Counted from the first letter of the stretch, positions 13,977 through 22,614 are shown. The stretch is DNA of 64,000 nucleotides from Streptomyces sp. NRRL S-37 (GCF_000721605.1 NZ_JOIZ01000005.1:124001-188000), one strand, 5' to 3'. The notes: a model not told the origin generated them from the letters alone. Made by a program: numbers and translations.

Positions 13977-15788
13977 TTGCCGAGAAAGTCCGCGCGTCTC
14001 GCCGCGCTCACCGTCGCCGCCGCATGTTCCGCGGCGTCCGCCGTCGTCCTCACGTCGCCCGCGCACGCCGACACGGTGCGCGTCCATGACATCCAGGGCG
14101 ACACCCGCACCTCACCGCTGGCCGGGCAGCAGGTCACCGGCGTGACCGGCATCGTCACCGGCGTCCGTACCTACGGTTCGTCCCGCGGCTTCTGGATCCA
14201 GGATCCCGCCCCGGACGCCGACCCGGCCACCAGCGAGGGCGTCTTCGTCTTCACGAGTTCCACCCCGAAGGGTGTGGCGGTCGGCGACGCCGTCACCGTC
14301 TCCGGCACGGTCTCGGAGTACGTCCCCGGCGGCACGTCCTCGGGCAACCAGTCCCTGACGGAGATCACCCGCCCCACGTTCACGGTCACCTCCAGCGGCA
14401 ACCCGCTGCCGGCCGCCACCACCCTCGACGCGCGTTCCGTCCCCGCCGCCTACACCCCCGAGCCGAACGGCTCGGTCAACGCGCTTCCCCTGCGCCCCGC
14501 CCGGTACGCCCTGGACCTCTACGAGTCACTGGAGGGCATGACCGTCCAGGTCTCCGACACGCGCGTGGTGGGCGCCACCGACCCGTACACCGAACTCTGG
14601 GTCACGGTGAAGCCGTACGAGCACCGCAACCGCCGGGGCGGCACGGTCTACGGCTCCTACGACGCCCAGAACACCGGCCGCCTCCAGATCCAGTCGCTGG
14701 GCAAGGCGTCCGACTTCCCCGACGCGAACGTCGGCGACACCCTCGCCGGCACCACCGCGGGCCCCCTGGACTACAACCAGTACGGCGGCTACACCCTCGT
14801 GGCGAGCGAGCTGGGCACGCTCGAGAGCGCGGGTCTGCGGCGCGAGACGACCCGCGAGCAGCGCGGCACCGAACTGGCCGTCGCCACCTACAACGTCGAG
14901 AACCTCGACCCGGGCGACGACACCTTCGCCGCCCACGCCGCGGCGATCGTGAACAACCTCAGGTCGCCCGACATCGTGTCCCTGGAGGAGATCCAGGACA
15001 ACAACGGCGCCACCGACGACGGTACGGTCGCCGCCGACCTGACGATGGCCAGGCTGATCGAGGCCATCGAGGCGGCGGGCGGTCCCCGTTACGACTGGCG
15101 CTCCATCGACCCCGCCGACAAGCAGGACGGCGGTGAACCGGGCGGCAACATCCGCCAGGCCTTCCTCTTCAACCCGGCGCGGGTCTCCTTCACGGACCGT
15201 GCCGGCGGTGACGCCACGACCGCCACCGGCGTCACGAAGATCCGCGGCAAGGCGGCCCTGACCCTCTCCCCCGGCCGCGTCGACCCGACGTCCGAGGCCT
15301 TCGACGACAGCCGCAAGCCGCTCGCCGGCGAGTTCACCTTCCGGGGCCGCACGGTCATCGTCATCGCCAACCACTTCGCCTCGAAGGGCGGCGACCAGGG
15401 CCTGACCTCCCAGTACCAGCCCCCGGTCCGCGGCTCGGAGACCCAGCGCCATCTCCAGGCGAAGGCCGTCCACGACTTCACGGCGAAGATCCTCAAGACC
15501 CAGAAGAACGCCGACGTGGTGGCCCTGGGCGACATCAACGACTTCGAGTTCTCGGAGACGACGGAGATCCTCGAAGGCAGGGGGACCCTCTGGTCGGCGG
15601 TCAAGTCCCTCCCCCGGTCCGAGCGCTACTCCTACGTCTACCAGGGCAACAGCCAGGCCCTGGACCAGATCCTGATCAGTCCGTCCATCCGCCGCGGCGC
15701 CTTCACGTACGACAGCGTGCACATCAACGCGGAGTTCCACGACCAGATCAGCGACCACGACCCGCAGGTGCTGCGCTTCCGCCCGTAG
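13977..15788 (+). CDS. Secreted endonuclease/exonuclease/phosphatase-family nuclease
   Basis: The 603-residue precursor begins with PRKSARL and a hydrophobic Ala-rich signal ending at AHA (about residue 30), so it is secreted by Sec. The N-terminal part (about 35-280) contains an OB-fold-like module (VTGIVTGVRTYGSSRGFWIQD). The C-terminal half is an EEP nuclease domain with VATYNVENLDP, SLEEIQDNNG, VIANHFASKGG and a final SDHDP motif. This layout is that of extracellular DNases such as ExeM/NucH. The TTG at 13977 is chosen because GGGAGGG lies about seven bases upstream and the signal peptide then starts correctly. It probably degrades extracellular nucleic acid for phosphate or nucleotide supply, which fits the nearby phosphatase. 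Confidence 0.85.
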   Translation: MPRKSARLAALTVAAACSAASAVVLTSPAHADTVRVHDIQGDTRTSPLAGQQVTGVTGIVTGVRTYGSSRGFWIQDPAPDADPATSEGVFVFTSSTPKGVAVGDAVTVSGTVSEYVPGGTSSGNQSLTEITRPTFTVTSSGNPLPAATTLDARSVPAAYTPEPNGSVNALPLRPARYALDLYESLEGMTVQVSDTRVVGATDPYTELWVTVKPYEHRNRRGGTVYGSYDAQNTGRLQIQSLGKASDFPDANVGDTLAGTTAGPLDYNQYGGYTLVASELGTLESAGLRRETTREQRGTELAVATYNVENLDPGDDTFAAHAAAIVNNLRSPDIVSLEEIQDNNGATDDGTVAADLTMARLIEAIEAAGGPRYDWRSIDPADKQDGGEPGGNIRQAFLFNPARVSFTDRAGGDATTATGVTKIRGKAALTLSPGRVDPTSEAFDDSRKPLAGEFTFRGRTVIVIANHFASKGGDQGLTSQYQPPVRGSETQRHLQAKAVHDFTAKILKTQKNADVVALGDINDFEFSETTEILEGRGTLWSAVKSLPRSERYSYVYQGNSQALDQILISPSIRRGAFTYDSVHINAEFHDQISDHDPQVLRFRP

Positions 15789-15856
15789 GGAGGAACAGCC
15801 GCCCACGGCGGTGAGGGGACGGGGCGGAGGTGTCCGCCCGCCGCGGCCGGCGCGTC

Positions 15857-15884
15857 GGCCCGGGCGCCTGAGGGCGCCCGGGCC
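15857..15884. terminator. Bidirectional hairpin between convergent genes
   Basis: A perfect 12-bp stem (15857-15868 with 15873-15884) with a TGAG loop lies between the convergent nuclease and DUF3618 genes. Flanking CGGCGC/GCGCCG can extend it across a small bulge. No T tract is present. Confidence 0.65.
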
Positions 15885-15964
15885 GCGCCGGACCGAGGAC
15901 GGGTACTCCCGGCCCGTCCCCGCCCCCACGCCGCCGAAGGCGCCGCGCCGTGGGTACGGACGGC

Positions 15965-16309
15965 TCAATGCCGATGGCGCCGCACCATCACCGCACCCGC
16001 CACGACCGCGGCCACCGCGCCGGCGATCATCACCGGCTTGCGATGCCGCATGCCGACCTCCCCGGCGTGGGCCGCACCGCTCCGCATCTGCACGGTCATC
16101 GCCCCGGCCCGGTCCCGAAGGTCGTCGGCCCGCGCCCGCGCCCGTGCCCTCACATCCATCTTCCCGGCCAACTCCTCCACGGTGTCGCCGAGTTCATGCC
16201 GCGTCCGCTCGATCTCCCGCCGCAGCTCGTCCGGTCCCTTGGCCCCGCGCCCCGCGGCCTCCGCGTCCGCATCCACATGGGACCCCGCGCGCCTCATGTC
16301 GTGCGTCAT
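15965..16309 (-). CDS. DUF3618-family membrane-associated protein
   Basis: This 114-residue protein has the DUF3618 signature PDELRREIERTRHELGDTVEELAGKMDVRARAR in a charged amphipathic helix (quoted segments: ELRREIERTRHELG, VEELAGKMDVRA). One C-terminal membrane helix (about 88-108) and a basic end (RRHRH) follow. Such proteins commonly accompany holin-X type membrane proteins in actinobacteria; their function is unknown. The ATG at 16309 overlaps the stop of the holin-X gene (ATGA), so the two are translationally coupled. Confidence 0.75.
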   Translation of the reverse strand: MTHDMRRAGSHVDADAEAAGRGAKGPDELRREIERTRHELGDTVEELAGKMDVRARARARADDLRDRAGAMTVQMRSGAAHAGEVGMRHRKPVMIAGAVAAVVAGAVMVRRHRH

Positions 16310-16722
16310 CGGTGCGCCCTTCCCTTGATCTCCTCGACATCGGCCTTCACGCTGCCCAGCGTCCGCTCGGGTTTGGGCGGCGTGGCCCGGCGCAACTGTC
16401 CACGACCGGCGAGAGCGAGCACACCGGCGATGGCGAACAGCAGTCCCGTGACGACGAGCGCCGCCGCCCACAGCGGCAGCACCAGGTCCAGCGCGGCGAC
16501 ACCCGTACCGGCCAGCGCGAGCAGCCCCGCATAACCGAACGCCCCCGCCGCACCCAGCATCCCGCCGCCGCGCCCCGCGCGGCGCCCCTTCTCCGCCAGC
16601 TCCTCCTTGGCGAGCGCCACTTCCTGCCGTGCGAGCCGGGAGATCTGCTCGGTGGCCTGTCCGACGAGCTCACCCACGCTGTGCTCGTCGCGAACCGGCC
16701 GTCGCTCGATGGTTCCGGTCAC
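16306..16722 (-). CDS. Phage holin family / holin-X (DUF1469) membrane protein
   Basis: The 138-residue protein has an N-terminal amphipathic helix (VGELVGQATEQISRLARQE), then two hydrophobic segments (about residues 55-80 and 84-106) and a short cytoplasmic tail. This matches the actinobacterial holin-X superfamily, which despite its name is widespread outside phages and may affect the envelope. The start is a GTG at 16722 preceded by GAGGAGG. It forms a two-gene unit with the DUF3618 gene. No phage genes are nearby. Confidence 0.75.
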   Translation of the reverse strand: MTGTIERRPVRDEHSVGELVGQATEQISRLARQEVALAKEELAEKGRRAGRGGGMLGAAGAFGYAGLLALAGTGVAALDLVLPLWAAALVVTGLLFAIAGVLALAGRGQLRRATPPKPERTLGSVKADVEEIKGRAHR

Positions 16723-16853
16723 GATGCGCCTCCTCTCGGGTCGGGAACCCCGGGTACCCCCACCACACCGGCGCTATCCATAAAGCAACGCTTACCGGTA
16801 ACAGGCACAACATGTAAGTAGACCTTCACCGCTCCTCGCCGGACACTACCCCC

Positions 16854-17741
16854 ATGACCCCACCCCTCGGCCGCACCCTGTGCGCGATGATCACCCCGTT
16901 CACCCCCGCCGGCGCACTCGACCCGGACGGCGCCCAGCACCTGGCCGACCACCTGGTCACCCACGGCTGCGACGGCCTGGTCCTTTCGGGAACCACGGGC
17001 GAGTCCCCCACCACCACCGACGCGGAGAAGTCGTCCCTCATCAGGGCGGTACGCCAGGCCGTCGGCACCCGGGCGACGATCGTCGCGGGCGTCGGCACCC
17101 CCGACACGGCCCACACCGTACGACTGGCCCGCGAGGCGGAGAAGGCGGGCGCGGACGCCCTCCTGGTGTCGGCCCCGTACTACAGCAGACCCCCGCAGGA
17201 CGCGATCGAGGCCCACTTCCTCGACGTCGCGGAGGCCACCTCCCTCCCCCTCGCCCTGTACGACATCCCGTCCCGCACCGGAGTCCGCATCGAGCCGGAC
17301 ACCCTTCTCCGCCTGGCGGAACATCCCCGCGTCCAGGCGGTCAAGGACTGCTCGTACGACTTCCTGGCCGCCCAGAAGGTCATGTCCCGCACCGGCCTCG
17401 CGTACTACGCGGGCTGCGACGAACACAACCTGGCCCTCTACGCGGTGGGCGCCGCCGGCTGCGTCAGCACGGTCGCCAACGTGGCCCCCGCCCGCATCCG
17501 CGCCGTACTGGACGCCTTCGACGCGGGCGACACGACGAGGGCGGCCCGCCTCCAGCACCGGGCCACCCCCCTCATCGAGGCGATGATGGCGGACGGCCTC
17601 CCCGGCACGGTCACCGCGAAGGCCCTCCTCACCGCCCTGGGTCTCCCCGCAGGCCCGGTCCGCCCACCGCTGAGGCCTGCCGACCGGAGGACGACCGACG
17701 GGCTCAGGGCGGCACACGCGCTCCTGACGGAACCCGGCTAG
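16854..17741 (+). CDS. dapA: Dihydrodipicolinate-synthase-family class I aldolase
   Basis: The 295-residue TIM-barrel protein carries the DapA family motifs: SGTTGESPT near residue 42, the catalytic Tyr136 in LYDIPSRTG and the Schiff-base Lys164 in AVKDCS. DapA condenses pyruvate with aspartate semialdehyde in lysine/diaminopimelate synthesis. Paralogues act on other pyruvate- or keto-acid-derived substrates, and Streptomyces carry several copies, so the true substrate is open. It is not linked to dapD (20060) in an operon. The stop codon overlaps the stop of the convergent gene within a shared CTAG. Confidence 0.8.
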   Translation: MTPPLGRTLCAMITPFTPAGALDPDGAQHLADHLVTHGCDGLVLSGTTGESPTTTDAEKSSLIRAVRQAVGTRATIVAGVGTPDTAHTVRLAREAEKAGADALLVSAPYYSRPPQDAIEAHFLDVAEATSLPLALYDIPSRTGVRIEPDTLLRLAEHPRVQAVKDCSYDFLAAQKVMSRTGLAYYAGCDEHNLALYAVGAAGCVSTVANVAPARIRAVLDAFDAGDTTRAARLQHRATPLIEAMMADGLPGTVTAKALLTALGLPAGPVRPPLRPADRRTTDGLRAAHALLTEPG

Positions 17742-18958
17742 GAGCGACGCTCGACGAAGACCGGCTCCCACTCCACCGTCCCGAACGCCTCGTCCGGCTC
17801 ACGCACCCCGCTGAGCGGTACGACCTTCTCGCTGCCGATGGTGACCAGTACCAGCCGCGGCCGGTACTCCTCCGACCCGGGAGCCCGCTCCCAGGCGATG
17901 AGCCGCCGGTCGTCCACCCAGGCGAGCAGTTGCGCCCCGCGCACCCGGGCGATCTCCTCGCCCGTGTACGGATCACGGATCCCGGACCAGGACGTGTCCT
18001 TGGCCTCGGCCGTCAGACCGAGCGCGGCCAGCTTGCCGTCGGGTGACAGCCGCGCGGAGACGTCGGACCGCAGGTGCCGTTCGTTCGCGGGCGCGGGAAC
18101 CGTGTCCCCGTCGAGGTCGTGGAACTGCTGCAGTCCGTCCTTGCCCCCGATGACCTGCGAGTACACGAGCCGGCCGTCCCGGGAGAACGAGAAGTCCTGC
18201 CGCCCGTTGATGTCCCGGCGGTCCGCGACCGGGCTCCAGTCGCCCCTGCCGTCGGCCGCGTCCAGGACGTAGAAGCCGCTCCGGGACGAGTGGCTGCCGA
18301 ACGGCGACACCCAGGCCATGTCTCCGGAAGAACCCTTCACCCGCGTGATCAGATCGGGGTGTTCACCGTAGGTCGTGGCGACGAGCCTGCTCCCGTCGCG
18401 CGAGTAGGCGAGGCCGCCGACTCCGCGGTCGACGGTGATCCACCGGTCGACGCGTCCCGAGGCCAGGTCGAGGATGCCGATCCGCCGGGCGGGCAACGTC
18501 CGCTCCAGTACGGCCGCGGTACGCGCACCGGGCGCCACGGCGACGAACGACCACCGGTCGTCCTTCTCGTACGTCCCGGTCTCCGGGTCGAGCAGCCAGT
18601 AGGTACGGGTCAGCACCCCTCGGTCGCCCGACCGGGCCACAGGTTCCGCCCTGTAGTAGGCGGCCAGCACGGACCGCCCGGCCGCGATCGCGTCGCGCGG
18701 CGGCGACTGGTCCGGGTGCGCGGATACACCGCTCCCGTCGAGGACGGACGCGGGGCGGACGTCCTCCTTCCCGGTGTCCAGCAGCGGTACTCCGACGGCG
18801 ACCGCGACGACGGCCGCCACGGCGGCGGCGACGGCGACCAGCCCGCGGACCCGGCGCCGCCGTACCGCCAGCACCCGGTCGGCGAATCCCGGTCCGGGCG
18901 CGGTCAGTTCCGCCGCCTGTTCACGCAACGCGTCACGCACGAGTTCGTCGACGTTCAC
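17738..18958 (-). CDS. Membrane-anchored propeller-like protein coupled to sigma factor
   Basis: The 406-residue protein has a short cytoplasmic N-terminal region (1-40), one membrane helix (about 41-61) and a large exterior domain with repeated beta segments such as GILDLASGRVDRWITVD, GGLAYSRDGSRL and SFSRDGRLVYSQ. These suggest a TolB/WD40-like propeller. Its start overlaps the stop of the SigE-family sigma gene, so the two are co-translated. By position and topology it may be the anti-sigma partner or sensor, although no ZAS zinc motif is visible in the N-terminal part. The functional link is inferred. Confidence 0.7.
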   Translation of the reverse strand: MNVDELVRDALREQAAELTAPGPGFADRVLAVRRRRVRGLVAVAAAVAAVVAVAVGVPLLDTGKEDVRPASVLDGSGVSAHPDQSPPRDAIAAGRSVLAAYYRAEPVARSGDRGVLTRTYWLLDPETGTYEKDDRWSFVAVAPGARTAAVLERTLPARRIGILDLASGRVDRWITVDRGVGGLAYSRDGSRLVATTYGEHPDLITRVKGSSGDMAWVSPFGSHSSRSGFYVLDAADGRGDWSPVADRRDINGRQDFSFSRDGRLVYSQVIGGKDGLQQFHDLDGDTVPAPANERHLRSDVSARLSPDGKLAALGLTAEAKDTSWSGIRDPYTGEEIARVRGAQLLAWVDDRRLIAWERAPGSEEYRPRLVLVTIGSEKVVPLSGVREPDEAFGTVEWEPVFVERRS

Positions 18959-19515
18959 GACCGCACCTCCACGGGTGAGTGGTCACCGGACGGCCGTCGC
19001 CCGGCCTCGGACCGGCCGAGGGAGCGCAGTTCGGGCGCGAGGGCGCGCAGCCGGGCCAGGGAACGGTGGGTGGTGGACCGCACCGTGCCCACCGAGCAGC
19101 CCAGGATGCGGGCCACCTCGGCTTCGGGAAGGTCCTCGAAATAGCGCAGTACCAGCATGGTGCGCTGGCGCGCGGTCAGCCGGGCCAGCGCGCCCCGCAT
19201 CAGCAGGCGCAGTTCCGCGTCGGCCGAGACGGCGCCCCCGTCCGTACCCGCTTCCGGCGGTTGGGCCACGCTGAGTTCCCGCCCGCGCCGTTTCAGCCGC
19301 CAGCGGCTGATCTGCTGCCGGTAGAGGATCTGCCGTACGTACGCCTCGGGTTCGTCGATGCGGTGCCAGCGGCCCACCGCCTTGATCAGCGCGTTCTGCA
19401 GCAGGTCCTCGCCCGCGTGCCGGTCGCCGCCGCTCAGCAGGACCGCGGTCTTCAGCAGCGCGGACGACCGGTTCGCCACGAACTCCCGGAAACTCTCCTG
19501 CGCCTGGTCATCCAT
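18955..19515 (-). CDS. SigE-family ECF RNA polymerase sigma factor
   Basis: This 186-residue sigma factor has region 2 near the N terminus (FREFVANRSSALLKTAVLL, then AGEDLLQNALIKAVGRW). Region 4 lies about 115-170, with the promoter-recognition helix EAEVARILGCSVGTVRST. The pattern is that of the SigE family of ECF sigma factors common in actinomycetes. The ATG at 19515 has AGAAGG five bases upstream; a GTG two codons earlier is possible. It overlaps the gene of a membrane propeller protein, its probable partner. Its regulon is unknown. Confidence 0.88.
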   Translation of the reverse strand: MDDQAQESFREFVANRSSALLKTAVLLSGGDRHAGEDLLQNALIKAVGRWHRIDEPEAYVRQILYRQQISRWRLKRRGRELSVAQPPEAGTDGGAVSADAELRLLMRGALARLTARQRTMLVLRYFEDLPEAEVARILGCSVGTVRSTTHRSLARLRALAPELRSLGRSEAGRRPSGDHSPVEVRS

Positions 19516-19624
19516 CGTCACCTTCTCTTCACCCGGGAGCGGCCCCTGTGTCCGCTCCCCGCGCCCCTATGGACGCGCGCGGGCGGCTCCCGCTATGCCA
19601 CCGCGCAGCGACTTCACAGAAAAA

Positions 19625-19672
19625 GGCGGGCCGGACCGCGTCACGTTTCCACGCGCTGCGGTCCGGCCCGCC
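19625..19672 (-). terminator. Rho-independent terminator after the small exported peptide
   Basis: A perfect 15-bp GC stem (19672-19658 with 19639-19625) and an 18-nt loop are followed on the minus strand by TTTTT. This is one of only two terminators in the window with a T tract. It lies between the small gene at 19683-19922 and the sigma gene. Confidence 0.8.
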
Positions 19673-19682
19673 GAAGCGGCCC

Positions 19683-19922
19683 TCAGTCCCAGGCGTACCC
19701 GTCCCCGAACAGCAGGGTGTGTTCCAGTACGTCCTCGGCGGGGTCGTCGATCTGACCGACGTTGGCGTTGATCAGTCCGACGCGGTGACCGTTGTGGGAG
19801 GCCGTGTTGGTCTCGTCCGCGTGTGCGGAACCGGCCAGTGTGCCGCACAGCATCAGCACGGCCACCACTCCCATCACTCCGACCGCACAGCGGAACACGC
19901 CCCACACCCACTCGTTCGTCAT
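19683..19922 (-). CDS. Small exported or membrane-anchored peptide, 79 residues
   Basis: The ATG at 19922 gives MTNEWVWGV, a hydrophobic stretch (about 9-30) and the possible cleavage site GSAHA, followed by a mature peptide of about 45 residues with an acidic end (DDPAEDVLEHTLLFGDGYAWD region). It contains no cysteine in the mature part. It looks like a small secreted peptide of unknown role. It has its own strong terminator downstream, so it is probably a separate abundant transcript rather than part of the sigma operon. The ribosome site is weak, so the start is somewhat uncertain. Confidence 0.6.
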   Translation of the reverse strand: MTNEWVWGVFRCAVGVMGVVAVLMLCGTLAGSAHADETNTASHNGHRVGLINANVGQIDDPAEDVLEHTLLFGDGYAWD

Positions 19923-20026
19923 CGCCCGTTCGTCCCCATTTCTGTATGTCAGTCGTCCCGGCTTCTGATCGGACCCTGTGTCCACCCGTTCATCTGCCAA
20001 AACGACCCCGAAGTCACGGGGAGTAA

Positions 20027-20046
20027 CCCGTACGAGAGCGTACGGG
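20027..20046 (-). terminator. Hairpin after dapD
   Basis: An 8-bp perfect stem CCCGTACG/CGTACGGG with an AGAG loop lies 13 bp after the dapD stop on the minus strand. Confidence 0.55.
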
Positions 20047-20059
20047 GGTGACGGCCGGC

Positions 20060-21049
20060 TCAGTTGTGGCTGTGCAGGACCTCGTTCAGGCCGCCCCAGA
20101 CCGCGTTGTTCGGGCGGGCCTCGACGGCGCCGGTGACGGAGTTGCGGCGGAACAGGATGTGGGAGGCGCCGGACAGTTCACGGGCCTTGACGACCTCACC
20201 GTCGGGCAGGGTGACGCGGGTGCCCGCGGTGACGTACAGGCCGGCCTCGACCACGCACTCGTCGCCGAGGGCGATACCGACGCCCGCCTCGGCGCCGACC
20301 AGGCAGCGTTCGCCGATGGTGATGCGCACGTTGCCGCCACCGGAGAGGGTGCCCATGGTGGAGGCGCCGCCGCCGATGTCGGAGCCGTCGCCGACGACGA
20401 CACCGGCCGAGATACGGCCCTCGACCATCGACGTGCCGAGCGTGCCGGCGTTGAAGTTGACGAAGCCCTCGTGCATGACGGTGGTGCCCTCGGCGAGGTG
20501 CGCGCCGAGCCGTACGCGGTCGGCGTCGGCGATGCGGACGCCCTTGGGGGCGACGTAGTCCGTCATGCGGGGGAACTTGTCGACGGAGGTGACGGCCAGG
20601 TGCAGGCCCTCGGCGCGGGCGTTGAGCCGCACCTTCTCCAGGTCGTCCACGGCGACCGGGCCGAGGGAGGTCCAGGCGACGTTGGCGAGGTGGGCGAAGA
20701 TACCGTCCAGGTTCTGGCCGTGCGGCCGGACCAGGCGGTGGGAGAGCAGGTGGAGGCGCAGGTAGACGTCGTGGGCGTCGACGGGCTTCTCGGCGAGCGA
20801 GGAGATGACCGTGCGGACCGCGACCACCTCGACGCCGCGGCGGGCGTCCGGACCGACCGCCGCGGTGGCGCCGCCGCCCAGAAGTTCGGCGGCCTGCTCG
20901 GCGGAGAGCCGCTCGGTGCCGGACGGGCCGGGCTCGTCGGCCAGGACGGGGGCGGGGAACCAGGTGTCGAGAACGGTGCCGTCGGCGGCGACGGTGGCGA
21001 GGCCGGCGGCCACCGCGCCGGAGGTGCTGTGAGCAGTCGTGTCGGTCAT
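20060..21049 (-). CDS. dapD: Tetrahydrodipicolinate N-succinyltransferase
   Basis: The 329-residue protein has the C-terminal left-handed beta-helix of hexapeptide acyltransferases, visible as repeated turns such as [20 protein letters not shown] and [14 protein letters not shown]. The N-terminal domain is of the actinobacterial DapD type. It transfers a succinyl group from succinyl-CoA to tetrahydrodipicolinate in the diaminopimelate/lysine pathway, so it feeds peptidoglycan synthesis. The ATG at 21049 heads a single-gene unit that ends in a hairpin. Confidence 0.9.
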   Translation of the reverse strand: MTDTTAHSTSGAVAAGLATVAADGTVLDTWFPAPVLADEPGPSGTERLSAEQAAELLGGGATAAVGPDARRGVEVVAVRTVISSLAEKPVDAHDVYLRLHLLSHRLVRPHGQNLDGIFAHLANVAWTSLGPVAVDDLEKVRLNARAEGLHLAVTSVDKFPRMTDYVAPKGVRIADADRVRLGAHLAEGTTVMHEGFVNFNAGTLGTSMVEGRISAGVVVGDGSDIGGGASTMGTLSGGGNVRITIGERCLVGAEAGVGIALGDECVVEAGLYVTAGTRVTLPDGEVVKARELSGASHILFRRNSVTGAVEARPNNAVWGGLNEVLHSHN

Positions 21050-21170
21050 GAGGGCAACCTAACCAACCGGCGGCCACGGACGCGAACCGGTGCGGAGCAC
21101 GTCTCAGCGTGCGGTCCACGCGGACGGCGGCCCCACCGTCTGTCGCCCCGCCGGGGCGACGCACGGCCAC

Positions 21171-21410
21171 AGGACAGCCCGGCTGGGAACGGCACGCGCA
21201 CCACCGGACAGCCCGCCCGGAACGCGACGCACACCAGCACCGGACAGCCCGGCCGGAGCGGACACACTCGCGAAACAACCCTCGTCCGGAACGGCACACC
21301 ACCGCCGAACAGCCCTGCCCGGAGCGCGACGCACACCACCGCCGGACAACCCCGCCCGGAGCGGCACACACGCCGTCGAACGGCCCCGTCCGAGGCGGCA
21401 CACCGCCGTC
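21171..21410. repeat. Seven degenerate tandem repeats of about 34 bp
   Basis: Between dapD and the SMR gene (intergenic 21050-21408) the core CGGACAGCCCGGCCGGA recurs with changes. Units start at about 21171, 21205, 21241, 21271, 21306, 21343 and 21377 (spacing 30-37 bp) and usually end in GGCACACACC. No reading frame through it looks like a gene. Confidence 0.7.
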
Positions 21411-21729
21411 AGTGCGCCCCGCCCATGTTGAGCACCACCACCCCGGCGATGATCAGCGCGATGCCACCGGCCTTGGCGGCGGTGAGTCCCTCGCCCAGGA
21501 ACATCGTGCCGATCACCGCGATGGCGGCCGTCCCGACCCCGGACCAGATGGCGTACGCCGTCCCGACCGACAGGGTCTTCAGGGTCTGTGCGAGCAGGGC
21601 GAACGCCACCAGGTACCCGGCGACGGTGACGACCGAGGGCCACAGCCGGGTGAATCCCTCGCTGTACTTCATGGCGGTCGTCCCGACCACTTCCGCTGCG
21701 ATGGCTCCGGCGAGCAGTACGTACCCCAT
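21409..21729 (-). CDS. Small multidrug resistance (SMR) efflux protein
   Basis: The 106-residue protein has four hydrophobic helices and the essential membrane glutamate of the SMR family, Glu13 in AGAIAAEVVGTTAMK. It also carries the family segments AYAIWSGVGTA and GEGLTAAKAGGIALIIAGV. As a dimer it exchanges protons for cationic drugs, quaternary ammonium or guanidinium compounds. EmrE/QacE and guanidinium-exporter subtypes cannot be separated with confidence here. The start ATG is at 21729, 31 bp before the hairpin that ends the suf operon. Confidence 0.85.
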   Translation of the reverse strand: MGYVLLAGAIAAEVVGTTAMKYSEGFTRLWPSVVTVAGYLVAFALLAQTLKTLSVGTAYAIWSGVGTAAIAVIGTMFLGEGLTAAKAGGIALIIAGVVVLNMGGAH

Positions 21730-21760
21730 GACGGCGATCGTAGCCAGGGACGATCACATG

Positions 21761-21795
21761 CGAGTGGCCCCCGGCAGGATGCCGGGGGCCACTCG
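21761..21795 (-). terminator. Hairpin ending the suf operon
   Basis: A perfect 15-bp stem (21795-21781 with 21775-21761) and a 5-nt loop lie just after the last gene of the suf operon. There is no T tract. Confidence 0.7.
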
Positions 21796-21809
21796 ACCGA
21801 ACCGCTCGC

Positions 21810-22142
21810 TCAGACGTTGAAGCCCAGCGCCCGCAGCTGCTCACGGCCGTCGTCCGTGATCTTGTCGGGGCCCCACGGCGGCATCCACACCCAGTTGATG
21901 CGCAGCTCGCTGACCAGACCGTCCGTGGCGGACTTGGCCTGGTCCTCGATGACGTCCGTCAGCGGGCAGGCCGCGGAGGTCAGGGTCATGTCGACGGTCG
22001 CCACATTGGAGTCGTCGACGTGGATGCCGTAGATGAGGCCGAGGTTGACGACGTCGATGCCCAGTTCGGGGTCGACGACGTCCATCAGAGCCTCGCGGAG
22101 TTCCTCCTCCGAGGCCGGCTTCGTCTCCAGGGTCTCGCTCAT
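21810..22142 (-). CDS. sufT: SufT/DUF59-family Fe-S assembly factor
   Basis: The 110-residue protein is a MIP18/DUF59 domain with DVVDPELGIDVVNLGLIY and the cysteine-bearing loop LTSAACPLTD. DUF59 proteins help Fe-S cluster maturation, and this is the usual last gene of the actinobacterial suf operon. The ATG at 22142 overlaps the stop of sufU (ATGA) and is preceded by AAAGGA. Confidence 0.85.
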   Translation of the reverse strand: MSETLETKPASEEELREALMDVVDPELGIDVVNLGLIYGIHVDDSNVATVDMTLTSAACPLTDVIEDQAKSATDGLVSELRINWVWMPPWGPDKITDDGREQLRALGFNV

Positions 22143-22603
22143 GCCGTAGTCCTTTCGGCGTCGGCGCCCAGCGCCTGGGCCGTCGCGTCCTTCCACGCCA
22201 TCCAGCTGAGGAGGGCGCACTTCACCCGGGCCGGGTACTTAGAGACCCCGGCGAACGCGACCGCGTCCTCCAGGACCTCCTCCATCGCGTCGTCGGGCTC
22301 GATCCTCCCCTTGGACTGCATCAGTTCCAGGAAGGTCCCCTGGATCCGCTGCGCCTCGGCGAGGTCCTTGCCGACCAGCAGGTCGTTCAGCACGGAGGCG
22401 GAGGCCTGGCTGATGGAGCAGCCCTGCCCCTCGTAACTGACGTCGCTGATCGTCGTGCCGTCGTACTTCACGCGGAGCGTGATCTCGTCGCCGCACGTCG
22501 GGTTGACGTGGTGCACCTCGGCGTCGCCGTCCCGGAGACCACGCCCGTGCGGGTTCTTGTAGTGGTCCAGGATGACGTCCTGGTACATGGAGTCCAGCTT
22601 CAC
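22139..22603 (-). CDS. sufU: SufU zinc-dependent sulfur transfer protein
   Basis: The 154-residue IscU-fold protein has the three conserved cysteines of SufU: Cys37 in NPTCGD, Cys62 in GQGCSISQAS and Cys129 in RVKCALLSW. Family members bind zinc and accept sulfur from SufS. The GTG at 22603 is preceded by GAGGAG, and the gene follows sufS by 11 bp, matching the partner role. Its stop overlaps the sufT start. Confidence 0.9.
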   Translation of the reverse strand: MKLDSMYQDVILDHYKNPHGRGLRDGDAEVHHVNPTCGDEITLRVKYDGTTISDVSYEGQGCSISQASASVLNDLLVGKDLAEAQRIQGTFLELMQSKGRIEPDDAMEEVLEDAVAFAGVSKYPARVKCALLSWMAWKDATAQALGADAERTTA

Positions 22604-22614
22604 GCCTCAGCTCC

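Noticed and set aside
16306..16722. Prophage remnant suggested by the holin-X protein
   Set aside because: Holin-X/DUF3618 pairs are common chromosomal genes in actinobacteria, and no other phage gene is present.
21171..21410. CRISPR array
   Set aside because: The repeats vary from unit to unit, have no distinct spacers, and no cas genes are present.
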